The notes under the pieces are model-generated. The model did no database searches. It was not told the DNA's origin and saw nothing but the letters and a program-made list of their open reading frames with translations. Positions 10,616-22,368 of a stretch of 64,000 bases of DNA are shown here, piece after piece. A program made the translations under genes and the position numbers. The stretch is from Silene conica (taxonomy: Eukaryota; Streptophyta; Magnoliopsida; Caryophyllales; Caryophyllaceae), in the NCBI GenBank assembly GCA_029255685.2, contig CM055312.2, positions 23,778,203-23,842,202 on the forward strand, written 5' to 3'. Each line of letters opens with the position of its first letter. Position 1 is the first letter of the stretch.

Positions 10616-11490
10616 CGCAAATCGATTTGATCAACTCATCAATTTGCAGCGAATGTTCGTAAATTTCATCAAAGCAACATACAAACGTCAATTCAATTGA
10701 TTTCGGAAGAAGATTTCGTTTAAGTTTCAGGTAATTTTATAATTTGATTGTTCGAATTTGCAGCGATTGTTCGAATTTGATCAATTTTTCTCGCGATTTT
10801 CTTTACCTCGTGATTTCATACTACTTATGACAATATTTTCGACGATTTTGCAGCTCTTGAATCAGATATCACAATGATTGACAATAATAGTGCTATTGAA
10901 TCAAGGTAATTATTGTAAAACCTCATATTTAAATTATTGTTTTCTGATTCAATTTGCATTTGTCAAAATTTTTGCTCGATTTTGTTGAATATATGGCTTG
11001 CTTTTGTGTTTCATTTTTTTACAAGGCTTAGTTTATTAATTAAGTCAATTATGTGAATATAGGACCTAATTTTGTGAATATATGACCTAGTTGAAGTTTA
11101 TGACTATTATGTGAAACTAGAAAACTTATATTGTGAGCCCTGTTTAGAAAAAAAACTAATTTATTTTAGTTTTTTAATATTCTGATTCCTAGAAGCTTAA
11201 ATTGTAAAACTAGACTCTTATACTGTGAAACTAGATTTTTATACTATGAAACTAGAAGTTTATATTGTGAACCTTGTTCGTAAAAAGGCTGATTTTGTTT
11301 AGTTTACTTATATTGTGAATCATATGGCCTTGTGAATCCTAGGGCCTTAAACTGTGAAACTAGAAGCTTACATTGTGAAAGCTATTGATAAAAGGCTGAT
11401 TTAGTTTAGTTTTTTTATATTGTGAATCTTAGGGTCATAAACTGTGAAACTAGAAGCTTAACTTATACTGTGAAACTAGAAGCATTGTTG
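10616..11490. other. AT-rich spacer with degenerate 'TGTGAAACTAGAAG' repeats
   Basis: From about 11110 to 11480 a degenerate minisatellite repeats segments like CTGTGAAACTAGAAGCTTA and TTGTGAA. At about 10855-10910 a splice-like ...GCAG, a short ORF start (ATGATTGACAATAATAG) and ...AAG/GTAATT occur. This could be a leftover 5' exon of a transposase-like gene, but I cannot support it as a gene. Confidence 0.4.
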
Positions 11491-11559
11491 GTCTGGTCAG
11501 TGTGGTGATGAAACATTTGCACATACACACTTGTCTGAGTTTGTTGGGTATTGAGGCTA

Positions 11560-12560
11560 CCAACATTTTCTGTTTGAATATGGCAATATGGTTGTGTTAT
11601 TATATGTATGTACGTGGACGACATGCTTATTCTTGGTACAAATATGGATGTCGTCAACACTATCAAAGATTTCTTAACTCTCGTTTTGACATGATAGATT
11701 TGGGGGAGGCTGATGTAATTCTTGGAATCAAAGTTGCAAAGACTCCTACAGGTATGTGTTTATTAAGCCAGTCTCACTATGTTGAGAAGATTCTAAGAAA
11801 CTTTAATTAGTTTGATTGCACGTCTTTGCATACACCTTAAGATTATGGAATCCACTTGTGGACAAATCCAGCTAATAGTGTATCTCAAGAGAAATATGCT
11901 AAGATTATTGATAGTAGTGTTATGTTTTTAATGAATTGCACCAGACCTGACATTGCATATACCGTTAGTAGATTGAGTCGATATACTCATAATCCTGGTA
12001 AGGATCACTGGAATGCCTTGATTCGTCTATTGAGATACTTGAAAGGTATCATGGATTAGGGTTTACACTATTCTAGGACACGAAGTGTCCTAGAAGGGTA
12101 TTGTGACGCCAATTGGATCTCAGGAAAGGATGAGATTCATTCCACTAGTGGTTATGTTTTTACATTAGCGCTTGGAAGTCATGTAAATAAACATGTCTTG
12201 CTAAATCTAAAATGGAGTTTGAATTTATTGCTTTAGCTTTGGCAGGAGAGGAAGCTGAATGGGTGAGAAGTCTTTTGGTAGATATTCCGCTATGGGGGAA
12301 ACCAACTCCATCTGTATCCATGCACAGCGATTCACAAGCTGTCATTGGAGTAGCTAATAATCAAGCCTACAATGCAAAAAAAGGCATATTCGTCTAAGGC
12401 ATGGAATTGTGAGAAGTATGATCAGAGACAATGTGATATCCTTGGAATACATACGTTCTGAGAGGAATATAGCGGATCCTCTCACCAAAGGCCTTTGTAA
12501 AATATTAGTGCTGGAGTCAGCACTCGGAATGGGTTTAAAACCTGTTAAGGGGTAAATTGT
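11560..12560 (+). pseudogene. Ty1/copia reverse transcriptase-RNase H remnant
   Basis: Plus-strand frames broken by stops and frameshifts carry the end of a copia reverse transcriptase. Motifs are a YVDD-like region near 11610, then RFDMIDLGEADVILGIKV and HYVEKILRNFN, then CTRPDIAYTVSRLSRYT and HW-AL-RLLRYLKG. The RNase H part follows, with GYCDANW, TSGYVF and the ...ADPLTKGL end. A noncoding stretch leads to a polypurine tract GTGGGAGAT (13186-13194). The 5' half, including integrase and gag, is absent. Confidence 0.9.
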
Positions 12561-13194
12561 GATGGATACCCGTCTTAGTTAATATAAGTTCAACGGGTCA
12601 AACTAAGTCACAAGGAGCTCGAGATGTAATACTACTACCATTCCGATTTAATAAAAGTGATGTGGTATTGTTTTCTTTACATACATTCATTGTACTCCTA
12701 ATTATTTTGTCTTTGTGGAAGGTTGAGAAATATCGCTTAATGAGTTCATATATATAGTCCTTATGGATGGTTTGCGACAATCAAACTTGATGAACCCACC
12801 TACGTGAATGTGAGGGTCTTCGCCCTAACCCCAAGAGGTCCTTCAGGTTTTGGATCTCTAGAGGCATTCACTAAAATTACCGGGAAACATGTGAGGGGCA
12901 CTTGATAAACTCAAGTATTTTTATTCCTAACCATTTAAGTTCATGATGAGTACATGGATTATGCGAGTCCTAGCCCTTATTCGAATTTAAGTAAGTACGC
13001 AAATGCTCTCTTACCAACTCCATCTAAAGGTTAAAGGCTTAGTCCACCAAAAATGGCGGTTTGAGGACATTTATTTGTAAGTTACCGGGTGTCGGTTAAA
13101 CTCAACCAGACACCTACATCTAAACGCTAAATTCCCGCTGCCTTTATTATCTCAGTTCTTTCTTTATTTTTTAATTTTCGCCATTGTGGGAGAT

Positions 13195-14050
13195 TGTTAG
13201 AATAAATGGATCAATACAAGTGTTTACAAAGCTAGTGTGTTTTTCTTGTCTCACATGGAAAAAATAGAATAAGTCTTATGGGTTTATATCGCACTTCTCT
13301 ACCCTATAATTTGAACTTGTGAGTGGACCCTTTGTGGAGGTTGACAAGTTCGGGTCGGGCCGGGATCGGGCTCGCCTCTCCTCTCCTCGCCGGGTCGGGC
13401 CGGGATCGGGCTCTGGGCAGAGCACCTGCGGTGCGAGCCATCGGCTCCTTTTATTTTTTTGAAACAAAATTTCTGTTTTCAAAGGTTCAATTTTCAAGAC
13501 TGATTGGTACAGTCTACGGAATTGAATAGTGTAGTCTTCCACACTAATTGGTACAGTCTACGGGGTTGAATAGCGTAGTCTTCCACACTGATTAATTCAG
13601 ATTTCGACAACTTTGTGTTTCCGAAACAAAATCGTTAAATTTTATGCTTTCTGGTGGCTATATAAACGAGTTCTGTAATCTCATTTCAACACAACAAATT
13701 TCATTCTTTCTCTAATTCTTTCTCTTGTTCCTTTTCTTAAGATCTAAAAATTTCTCTGAGATATTTTGGCAACGTTCTTGGTTGTTCTCATTTGCGGCTT
13801 TGCATACACCAAAGTTGCAACAGTTGTGTCAATCCTGGGGGTCGAGTGCCAAAGAGGACGTGTGTACTGACGGACATATTTGACTTTAGGACAATGGCTC
13901 TTCGTCACGTCACAACCATCTTCGCTTCAGATAAGATCTTTCCTATACATCTTTACAGTACTTGCATAACAAACAACACTATCACATGCCAAATTGAAGA
14001 AGCAATAGCAAAAGAGACCATAATCTGGGGTCGGGCATATCGGCTAAAAC
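13195..14050 (+). repeat. 3' LTR of the copia remnant (end uncertain)
   Basis: The LTR starts TGTTAGAATAAATGG right after the polypurine tract. It contains a TATA-like CTATATAAACG near 13658, followed by a pyrimidine-rich leader. The far end is a guess because no second LTR remains for comparison. The GGGTCGGGCCGGGATCGGGCT segment is partly duplicated inside it (about 13349-13412). Confidence 0.4.
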
Positions 14051-14055
14051 TTTAG

Positions 14056-15077
14056 AAATTGGGGGTTAATGCCCATAATAATGCGCATTTGCAAATGAAG
14101 ATCTGTTGTGTTTCTAAAACCCAATAGATCTCATGAAAGTCCCCTTCAATTCCCCCTTTTCGACATCTTCAGTTCTTCATAAAAATCAAATTTCACATTT
14201 TTATTTACCTCAAAAACTTCTCTAAAACTCTGCCTTTCTTTTCCTATCTAATGGGATTTCTGGCTTCTCTTCAAGTTTACTTTTTTTGCTTCAAAAGCTC
14301 CAGATCCATATTCATAGTATTTCAAAAAATCAACTTTGAAACAAATTTGATTTTAATTGATAAGCTTTTTAACAATATCTATTTTTTTTAAGAATGAGAA
14401 AGTGCTGATTGAGTTGATGGATGAATTGGTTTGAGATTATTTTGTGTAGCAAGTTTTGGGGACGAAGCCTTGTTTTACCCTTGTTAAATTTGTAATTTTT
14501 ACTTCTACTTCAGACAATAGAAAAGAAAAAGAGAAAATATATTAGGAGGGGTTAAAACATTTTTACTAGTTTTGCAGGTAGCCAGTCTACCTATTCTAAT
14601 ATAAAGGAATGAGTATGAAAGGTAAGTATATTACTCCCTCCATTCATATCCACTTTACATGTTTACTTTTTCACGTTTGTCAACGCACGTTTTACGTAGT
14701 AAATATCTCTAGCCACGTATTTGCAAAAATTATAAAAATTATATATTTTCAATATCCACATGAATATATTTTCTCTTACGTATTAGGAGAAAATTGAAAT
14801 TGAATGTTAACTTGTGAATAATGTACAAAATATGAACATGCAAAGTGAATATGAATGAAAGAGTAGTAGTTAAAATATTGTATGGATATTTTAAGAAGCA
14901 ACCCAATAGTTTAGAGTATTGTCATTAAATAACTCTAATACTTTTGTCATTTAAAGCTTGTGAAACACTAATTTTAATGTACATTATTTATCTTTCAAAT
15001 TAGCATTATTAAGCCTATCCTATTTAGGATTGTTTCACACTTTCATTTGTTTTTCCAAAACAGTCATTTGTGGGGGT
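14056..15077. other. AT-rich, no supported gene
   Basis: No ORF with a recognisable domain and no terminal repeats. This is probably decayed intergenic sequence between the copia remnant and the giant MULE. Confidence 0.5.
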
Positions 15078-15085
15078 AATAATTC

Positions 15086-15170
15086 GGGAAGATGCTAGAG
15101 TTACACAAGGTGTATGATGCCTCTCATACACCATCAATCACCATTCGCCACTTGTCAAATTGAAAGAATC
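15086..15170 (+). repeat. left TIR of the giant MULE
   Basis: This pairs with 24850-24931 inverted, sharing GCTAGAGTTACAC, AGGTGTATGA, CTCTCATACACCA and CGCCACTTGTCAAATT. It contains its own short hairpin, GGTGTATGA/TCATACACC. Confidence 0.8.
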
Positions 15171-16837
15171 TGATTTATTTCATTAATTAAGCAGATTCTC
15201 TAGATTGTTACAACACTAATAATTGTTCTTCGATTATCACACATACTCTATTAATTATTAATATATCTCTCCTAATTTTTTAATTAAATCTAATTTTTTT
15301 CTAATACATATAATATTTTCTGCATTTTTGTTTTCACTCTTTATTTCGTATTTTTATACGGATGACGTATACGGTTCTTGTATTTATACGCTTTTGAGTA
15401 TTTGTACCGTATTTGTACAATGTTACTAGTGTATTTGTACGGTTTAATTGTACATTGACATTTCTTATTCCTTTTTATTTTTTATCACATAATTTTTTCT
15501 AAACTCTTCAATTTTATTTGTATCAATTATAAATTTTTTTTAACCAACTAAAAGATTTACATCTTCACATTTTGTTATCACTTATAAATTTTTTAACTCA
15601 TACGAAATACAATTTTTTCACTTATAAATTTGTTACCACTCCAAGTATTTATAACACTTTTAATTTATTTGATCACTTTTTAACATTTTTCAAAATCTTA
15701 TACTCCCTCTTATTCAGTTTATTCTTCCCTCTTTCCTTATTAACGATAGTCACGTTTTCTTCCCTCTTTCCTTATTTGGTAAGTTTTTGGGCTGTTAAAT
15801 GACCATGATATCCTTGTAATGTTTTCTTATTTACAAGAAATGTCACTCCCCTAGCCCACTCTTACCCACTCCCAATACATTTATTACTTTTTTTAATACA
15901 TTCTCTTTCCTACATAAAAGTTAGAGTGTACCTTTTATTATTTCTTTAATACATTTTCTTAAAAATTGTGATTTGGGGTAGGGGGAAGTTTAGGGTGAAT
16001 TGGAGGGAGTAATTATTTTTATGATTTATGATTTTGTTATCACTAACTCATATAAGTACAAATTTTTCACTTATCAATATTTTACCTCTTCAAATATTTT
16101 TTAACACTTATAATTTTTTGGATCACTTATAATTTTTTAAATTCTTAACATTTCCGAAACTCTTACAATTATTTCGACTTATAATTTTTTTAACTATACA
16201 AATTTTCACTTATCAATTTTTTACCACTTCAAATATTTTTAACACTTTTAATTTTTTGGATCACTTATAATTTTTTAAACACTTAACATTTTCTAAACTC
16301 TTACAATTATTTTTGACTAATAATTTTTTTAACTCATACAAGTTTCTTCACATATAATTTTTTTTATCTCTTAATTTATTTTGTCACTTATAATTTTATA
16401 ATCTCTTAAAAATTTTTTAAGAGTCAAATTATTTTTGCATTTTTTCTGTTAATGTCCTTATTATATTGTTGATCATTATTACTTTTTTTCTCTTTAAATT
16501 TTCATCTAGTAATTGCCTTAATTTTGCTTATGAGAAATCTACCGAATCTACTGTGGAAGATATGTTGAGTACATAACACTCATTAGTTGTTGTGATAACA
16601 GTGATGTGATTGAGGTTGTCAAATCCAATTTAAACCATTCACTGTTACATGCAAATTGTAAGAGAATTCGAATAGTAAAGAAACGACAAATGCAATTAAA
16701 ATCCACATTAGATATAATTAATAATATATAATTATAATTAATAATATATCATTTATATATAAAAAAAAAGCAAACCGATTGATGAATTCCAAAACCTAGA
16801 AAATTGGGGTTTTAGTACATCATACATGTATTATTTA

Positions 16838-17119
16838 TTAAATTAGTTCCCAAATCAGGCTTAGAAGGCTGTTATTCTCCTCATCCTCAAGCTCCTCCCT
16901 CTCCTGCCTTGCTATTTCGATGTCTCTTAAGCAAGAAGTAATGTTATCGAGCAACTCCGTCGCCACCGCCTCCATGCCTAGGCCGGCGGCCTGATCGGCC
17001 AGTGCTCTGGCCGCGGCAATGTAGAGGTTGTTCCTCCTCTCCACATCCCTTAACTGTTGAATTATTACTTTGTTGTGCCCATGTGCTGAGATCAATACTT
17101 GAAGGTCGTTGATGTTCAT
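16838..17119 (-). CDS. unrecognised 93-aa alpha-helical protein in the giant MULE
   Basis: The ORF runs from MNINDLQVLISAHGHNK to SLLSLIWELI. I do not recognise it. The middle (about 20-55) is Ala/Leu-rich (IAAARALADQAAGLGMEAVA) and looks helical. The region 60-85 is strongly charged (ARQEREELEDEEN), with coiled-coil character. The coding stretch is less AT-rich than its surroundings, and the reading frame is clean. A TATA-like TTTATAA lies about 115-125 bp upstream on the same strand, next to telomere-box repeats and an E2F-like CTCCCGCC (17383-17390). It is divergent from the transposase-like ORF at 19832. It may be an accessory protein of the element, but no function is shown. Confidence 0.5.
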   Translation of the reverse strand: MNINDLQVLISAHGHNKVIIQQLRDVERRNNLYIAAARALADQAAGLGMEAVATELLDNITSCLRDIEIARQEREELEDEENNSLLSLIWELI

Positions 17120-17139
17120 TTTGTGGTTTGAAGAAAAGG

Positions 17140-17400
17140 TTGGGGTTAGGGTTAGGGTTTGGAGAGAAAGTTGTGGTTTGAAGAGATAGAGTGAAAAAGA
17201 GATAAAAGAGAGAGGTTATAAATTGGATAAAGAAAGAGGTTATAAAGAGGTTCATTTTAGGGTTTGTATATATTTAGTTGCAAAAAAGAAAAAATATGGA
17301 TTCATTTAGGGTTTTTACATTATTTAGTTGCAAAAAAAAAAAAATTATTATTTAGTTGCAAAAAATGAAAAAATATCATTTAGGCGGGAGAAATAGGCGG
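17140..17400 (-). promoter_or_regulatory. promoter region of the 93-aa ORF: telo-box, TATA and E2F-like motifs
   Basis: The plus strand shows TTAGGGTTAGGGTTT near 17149-17163 (an inverted telo-box), two TTATAAA-like boxes (about 17215-17243), TTTAGGGTTT copies near 17253 and 17303, and GGCGGGAG at 17383-17390. The last differs by one base from the TTTCCCGCC E2F site. Motif matches only; activity is not shown. Confidence 0.4.
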
Positions 17401-17827
17401 AAGTGTTTAGGGAACTTACAACTTCATACATACAAAAATCATTCCCAATGTCAATCTTGTTGAACACACCATGTAGAAATAAACTCTAACTTATCAACTT
17501 CATCTTTTAATTAATCTTTTAATTTAATCAACTTCATCTTTTAATTAATCAATGATGCATGTCTATTTTATGATGTTTTACATCTATTTCCACACGCATT
17601 TTAGAGCTCATTTACGATGTTTTAGCCTTTATTTCCCAACAATTGTCTACTTTCGTATTTTTATGCTCTTTTGTAGAATTATGCGGAAAAGAGGTGATTT
17701 CAAGCCAAATGCTACCCTCATGATTTTTGCATAACCAAGAGAACCAAGGAACAAGATGGAAATAACACGCAAAGCGCAAACCAAGGACGACCGATTTAAC
17801 AAGAATTCAGAGGCTGACACACAGGAG

Positions 17828-18592
17828 AACCGATCGACCGACCGACTACCCTGGTCGGTCGACCAAAGCACCTGTTATCTCAAAATCAGAATTCAACTTA
17901 TGAAGACAAAAACCTGTTGGGCCCGATAATCGGTCGACCGACCGCATCACCTGGTCGGTCGACCGCAGCGCAGATTTCAGAAAGATTTCCGCAAAGCCCA
18001 CACGTGATTAGGTTATGAAAGAAGTTCTTTGATTTCTCCTACTTGAGCCTAATTCGTGATTAGGGTTAAGCATCCAGTATCATCTAGTTTTCATCTATTA
18101 TTCATCCAGTTTTTACAGAGTTTTACCTAGTTCTTAATCTTACAATAATTCTCTACAAATTTTTATTTAGTTTTCTTAGTTTTAGCATTGTTCTTATTTA
18201 ATCATTCAAACAATCGTTCCACGCGGATTCAATAAAGTTCTTTCTTCTGCCCTAATTCCGTTTTGCGGTAATTCTCTTTAATTTCAGTTTCTTATTGATT
18301 TTCTTAAAGAATTGCTAGTATCCGGTTAGTGTAGAATCCCGAAACCTTGTTGTTAATCGCATGTTTATCATATTGTTTGCCATGAATTCTGTTATTTCTA
18401 TTGTTTTTATCATTCTTGTTGTAGTTATGAGTAGCTAAACTCATATGTTAGGATGTAGGTGAGTAATTGTGTAGATGATATAAGATCAGAATCGACCTGT
18501 AGCAGACCTTAGTCGACCAACTGGCTTAAATGGTCGGTCGACTGAGGTAGTTGGTCGACCGACTGGGTTAGCTGGTCGGTCGACTGACCTCG
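17828..18592. repeat. GGTCGGTCGACC-type palindromes in the solo LTR
   Basis: Two clusters (about 17828-17968 and 18484-18592) hold repeated GGTCGGTCGACC, GTCGACCGACC and TCGATCGACC units. They are again TCGA-centred palindromes of about 12-16 bp. Confidence 0.8.
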
Positions 18593-18874
18593 CGTATGTT
18601 TTCAGACTGTTTTGTTTCGTTAATTATAATACCTATAATGAGACTGAAAGGAGACTTATAGGATATTAGTAATAACTTACCCAAGATTGAAAGATACGGG
18701 AAGGGCATTGGTTGACGTTTTAAGACGGCTAGGTTACCAAGACTCAAAGGTATATGACCTAGAATTTAGGGATCACCCTTATTGTTGACACATAATATTT
18801 GTGAGACCTAGGAACTAATAGCATAGGCCGAAAAGAGCTATTAGGTAACATAGATCGAGAGGATTTGTTACACC

Positions 18875-19494
18875 TGTAACACTCCTTGAGAGATTTGTCC
18901 CACATCGGTAGAATGTGGGTGTGTGTGGAGATTTGTCCCACATCGCTAGAGTGTGAAGCTTGTGATATGTTTATAATAGCGCTTCCACCCATCACTTAGT
19001 AACAAGGCCTTGTGCTTTTGGGCTTAAGTGAGGATAATTAACGGGTCCAAAAGTGCACACCCATCTTATTGGGTTTGTGTTATGACGGTGGCGGGTCGGG
19101 TTGTTACAAATGGTATCAGAGCGACCCTGCGACCGTGTGGTGAGCCTGTGGTCGGGAGTACCCGGGTCACACACCTAGCGGGGGAGGATTATGGCCCTGG
19201 TTGCGGTCAGGTTTAAGGCCATGCACAACGAGGACGTTGTGTTCTTAAAGTGAGGGAGTTTGTAACACTCCTTGAGAGATTTGTCCCACATCGGTAGAAT
19301 GTGGGTGTGTGTGGAGATTTGTCCCACATCGCTAGAATGTGAAGCTTGTGATATGTTTATAATAGCGCTTCCACCCATCACTTAGTAACAAGGTCTTGTG
19401 CTTTTGGGCTTAAGTGAGGATAATTAACGGGCCCAAAAGTGCACACCCATATTATTGGATTTGTGTTATGACGGTGGCGGGTCGGGTTGTTACA
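18875..19494 (+). mobile_element. TRIM (terminal-repeat retrotransposon in miniature), complete
   Basis: Two 234-bp LTRs (18875-19108 and 19261-19494) start TGTAACACTCC and end GTTGTTACA. They enclose only 152 bp. The internal part starts with an initiator tRNA-Met PBS (TGGTATCAGAGC, 19111-19122) and ends with a purine-rich tract before the second LTR. The 5-bp repeat ACACC flanks the whole (18870-18874 and 19495-19499). I counted about five differences between the LTRs, so it is not brand new. It has no coding capacity and must be mobilised in trans. Confidence 0.92.
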
Positions 19495-19831
19495 ACACCC
19501 CTTATGCGACTGCAATACATGTTGTTTTAGACTTTATACCATCGTAGCTTTTACGAACCGATCATCCTAGCATTCTTTTAATCAATAGTTTTATTCACAT
19601 CTTTATTTTCGTTTCATCTTGCCTCTATTTTATTAGACTTAGTGACAAACAAACAAACAAACCCCCAATCTTGTTACCTTAAGACAAAGACTTAGAACAA
19701 TAAACATTCCCCACCTCCTTGTGGTTCGACCCTTGACTTACTCTATCTAGTTTAAGCTGAGGTTTATAAATTTTATCTTTGACACCCTCAACGACGGGTG
19801 TCAATCAACTTCATCTTTTAACTAAAAAATC

Positions 19832-20251
19832 ATGGCCAACCGTATTGATTTAAATGCTGTATTTATGGAGGAGGAGGAGGGAGAAAACGTTATAGTCAAA
19901 GATGAGGCCGACGCTGCCTCTGAATTGTTACGGCACGCAGCCCACGTGCTTGAGGGTAATGAGGACAGTCATCCAGTAGGTCAGCCTACAATTGGGTTGC
20001 AATTTGATTCAGGTGAACAGTTCTGTGCCTTATGTTATACATATGCTTACAAGACAGGGTTTGAACTGCATGTACGAAGTAGCGAACTTTTGGCCCCATT
20101 TAGGCAGCTAGGTATACGGCGTAACGGGGTTGGATATAATGAACCCCGTTTCCACATGATGAAGAAGATTAGGCTAGCATGTTCAGAGGGCAATACGGCG
20201 CAGAAAGCCCATCTGAAAAACCATGTCCAATGTTTATCTTCGGGAAAATAG
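19832..20251 (+). CDS. MULE/FAR1-type DNA-binding N-terminus, truncated transposase
   Basis: The 139-aa ORF starts MANRIDLNAVFMEEEEGENV. It has an acidic N-terminus and then the FAR1-type zinc-binding fold seen at the start of MULE transposases: IGLQFDSGEQFCALCYTYAY, GFELHVRSS, RFHMMKKIRLACSEGNTA. The match stops near residue 125, the frame closes soon after, and no catalytic MULE domain follows. The ORF is therefore either a 3'-truncated transposase or a stand-alone DNA-binding protein. Its start lies about 28 bp after the nested LTR, which now occupies the upstream region. Such a protein could bind TIRs and compete with full transposase, but that is inference. Confidence 0.7.
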   Translation: MANRIDLNAVFMEEEEGENVIVKDEADAASELLRHAAHVLEGNEDSHPVGQPTIGLQFDSGEQFCALCYTYAYKTGFELHVRSSELLAPFRQLGIRRNGVGYNEPRFHMMKKIRLACSEGNTAQKAHLKNHVQCLSSGK

Positions 20252-20824
20252 GCAATGGAAGCGGGAAATTAGGGTTTGTTTTTTGTAGGGAGAAAAAATA
20301 GAAGGTGAGGGTTTTTTTTGGAGAGAAGGAGAAAGTGACGGTTTGGATGAGAGAAATAGAAAGTGGGGATTGATTTGGGTATTTTCTGACTTTGAAAGAC
20401 AATTCGAAGAAAGCAGCCGCCCTAAGTATATATGTTTTTTGGATTTGATATGTGTCATCCCCTAGAGGTGCTGTGTGGAACTAAACCAACCCTACAATAA
20501 GTATTGATTTGACAATACACATAAACGGTTGGATGTTTCTAGAAAATGAAGTTTGTTTTGAAATGAACGGTTAAGATTTGATCTCAGTTAATTTAATTGT
20601 TTTTTACCATTTAAAATGTTAGTACATCTATTTTAAAATTAAAATGTTAGTACATCTATTTTAAAATTAAAATGTTAGTACATCTATTTTAAAATTAAAG
20701 TTCTATTTTAAAATTAAAATGTATCGTCTAAAATCAAATTCAATTATACAATTGAAATTGAAATGTTACATCTATTGTCAAATTAAAACGTATCGGCTAA
20801 AATCAAATTCATATATACAATTGA

Positions 20825-22150
20825 AATTGAAACGTAAGTCTAATTATAGAAATGTTATATATATATCACATACTTGTTGATGATCGGGACAAGGACGTAA
20901 GTCTAATTATAGAAATGTTATATATGACATACTTGTTGATGATCGAGAACATGGACGTAGGTCTAATTATAGAAAAGTTATATATGACATATTTTTTAGG
21001 GTTTTAAGGTTTAGGGTTTTAGGGTTTAGGGATCGGGAACATGGACGTAGGTCTAATTATAAAAATGTTATATATGACATACTTGTTGATTATCGGGACA
21101 AGGATGTAAGTCTAATTATAGAAATGTTATATATGACATACTTGTTGATCGTGACATGGACGTAAGTCTAATTATAGAAATGTTATATATGACATACTTG
21201 TTGATGATCGGGAACCTGGACGTAGGTCTAATTATAAAAATGTTATATATGACATACTTGTTGATGATCGGGACAAGGATGTAAGTCTGATTATAGAAAT
21301 GTTACATATGACATACTTGTTGATCGGGACATGGACGTAAGTCTAATTATAGAAATGTTATATATGACATACTTGTTGATGATCGGGAACATGCTGGACG
21401 TAGGTCTAATTATAAAAATGTTATATATGACATACTTGTTGATTATCGGGACAAGGATGTAAGTCTGACTATAGAAATGTTACATATGACATACTTGTTG
21501 ATCGGGACATGGACGTAAGTCTAATTATAGAAATGTTATATATGACATACTTGTAGATGATTGGGAACATGGACGTAGGTCTAATTATAAAAATGTTATA
21601 TATGACATACTTGTTGATTATCGAGACAAGGATGTAAGTCTAATTATAGAAATGTTATATAAGACATACTTGTTGATCGGGAACATGGACGTAGGTCTAA
21701 TTATAGAAATGTTATATATGACATACTTGTTGATTATCGAGACAAGGATGTAAGTCTAATTATAGAAATGTTATATATGACATACTTGTTGATCGGGACA
21801 TGGACGTGAGTCTAATTATAGAAATGTTATATATGACATACTTGTTGATGATCGGGAACATAGATGTAGGTCTAATTATAGAAATGTTATAATGACATAT
21901 TTGTTAGCGTTTTAGGGTTTAAGGTTTAAGGTTTTAGGGTTTAGGGTTAAGGGTTTAGGGATCGGGAACATGGACGTAGGTCTAATTATAGAAATGTTAT
22001 ATATGACATACTTGTTGATTATCGGGACAAGGATGTACGTCTAATTATAGAAATGCTATATATGACATAATTGTTGATCGGGACATGGACGTAGGTTTAA
22101 TTATAGAAATGTTATATATATATGACATACTTGTTGATGATCGGGAAAAT
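20825..22150 (+). repeat. minisatellite of about 59-bp monomers with trimeric higher-order structure
   Basis: About 20 copies of a monomer contain GACATACTTGTTGAT, a GGGACA or GGGAACATGG segment and GTCTAATTATAGAAATG. Three variants alternate: 'GATGATCGGGAACATGGACGTAGG', 'GATTATCGGGACAAGGATG' and 'GATCGGGACATGGACGTAAG' types. They recur in that order, so the higher-order unit is about 175-178 bp and repeats about six times. Two insertions of telomere-like TTTAGGG repeats interrupt it (about 20995-21032 and 21902-21960). Confidence 0.9.
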
Positions 22151-22159
22151 TGAAACATC

Positions 22160-22290
22160 AACTAAAACCGTAAACTTCAAATAGAAACCCTAAACTTCAA
22201 ATAGAAACCCTAAACCCTAAACTTCAAATAGAAACCCTAAACTAAAAATAGAAACCCTCAACCCTCAACAATTATAGAAACCCTAATGAC
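22160..22290. repeat. telo-box-rich block (AAACCCTAA) next to the minisatellite
   Basis: Repeated units like CTTCAAATAGAAACCCTAAA occur about five times in the opposite sense to the TTTAGGG blocks inside the minisatellite. The AAACCCTAA telo-box occurs several times. Confidence 0.75.
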
Positions 22291-22368
22291 TCTTCGTTTT
22301 CTTAATTTCATTTAACCGTAAATTTAAAATTCAAAACGTAATTTCTTTATTCTTTTGGATAATATAAT

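Larger units (their letters stand above)
17553..19803 (+). mobile_element. solo LTR (Tat/Athila-type gypsy) inserted in the giant MULE
   Basis: The sequence runs TGATGCATG...CGGGTGTCA and is flanked by the perfect 5-bp repeat ATCAA (17548-17552 and 19804-19808). Near its 3' end it has the CTTGTGGTTCGACCC motif typical of these LTRs. After removing a nested TRIM (620 bp plus 5 bp duplication) it is about 1626 bp, close to the 1506-bp relative at 7967-9472. It lies just upstream of the transposase-like ORF and separates it from its original promoter. Confidence 0.85.

Noticed and set aside
20995..21960. interstitial telomere
   Set aside because: Only short, impure TTTAGGG runs interrupting a minisatellite, not a tract of perfect TTTAGGG units.
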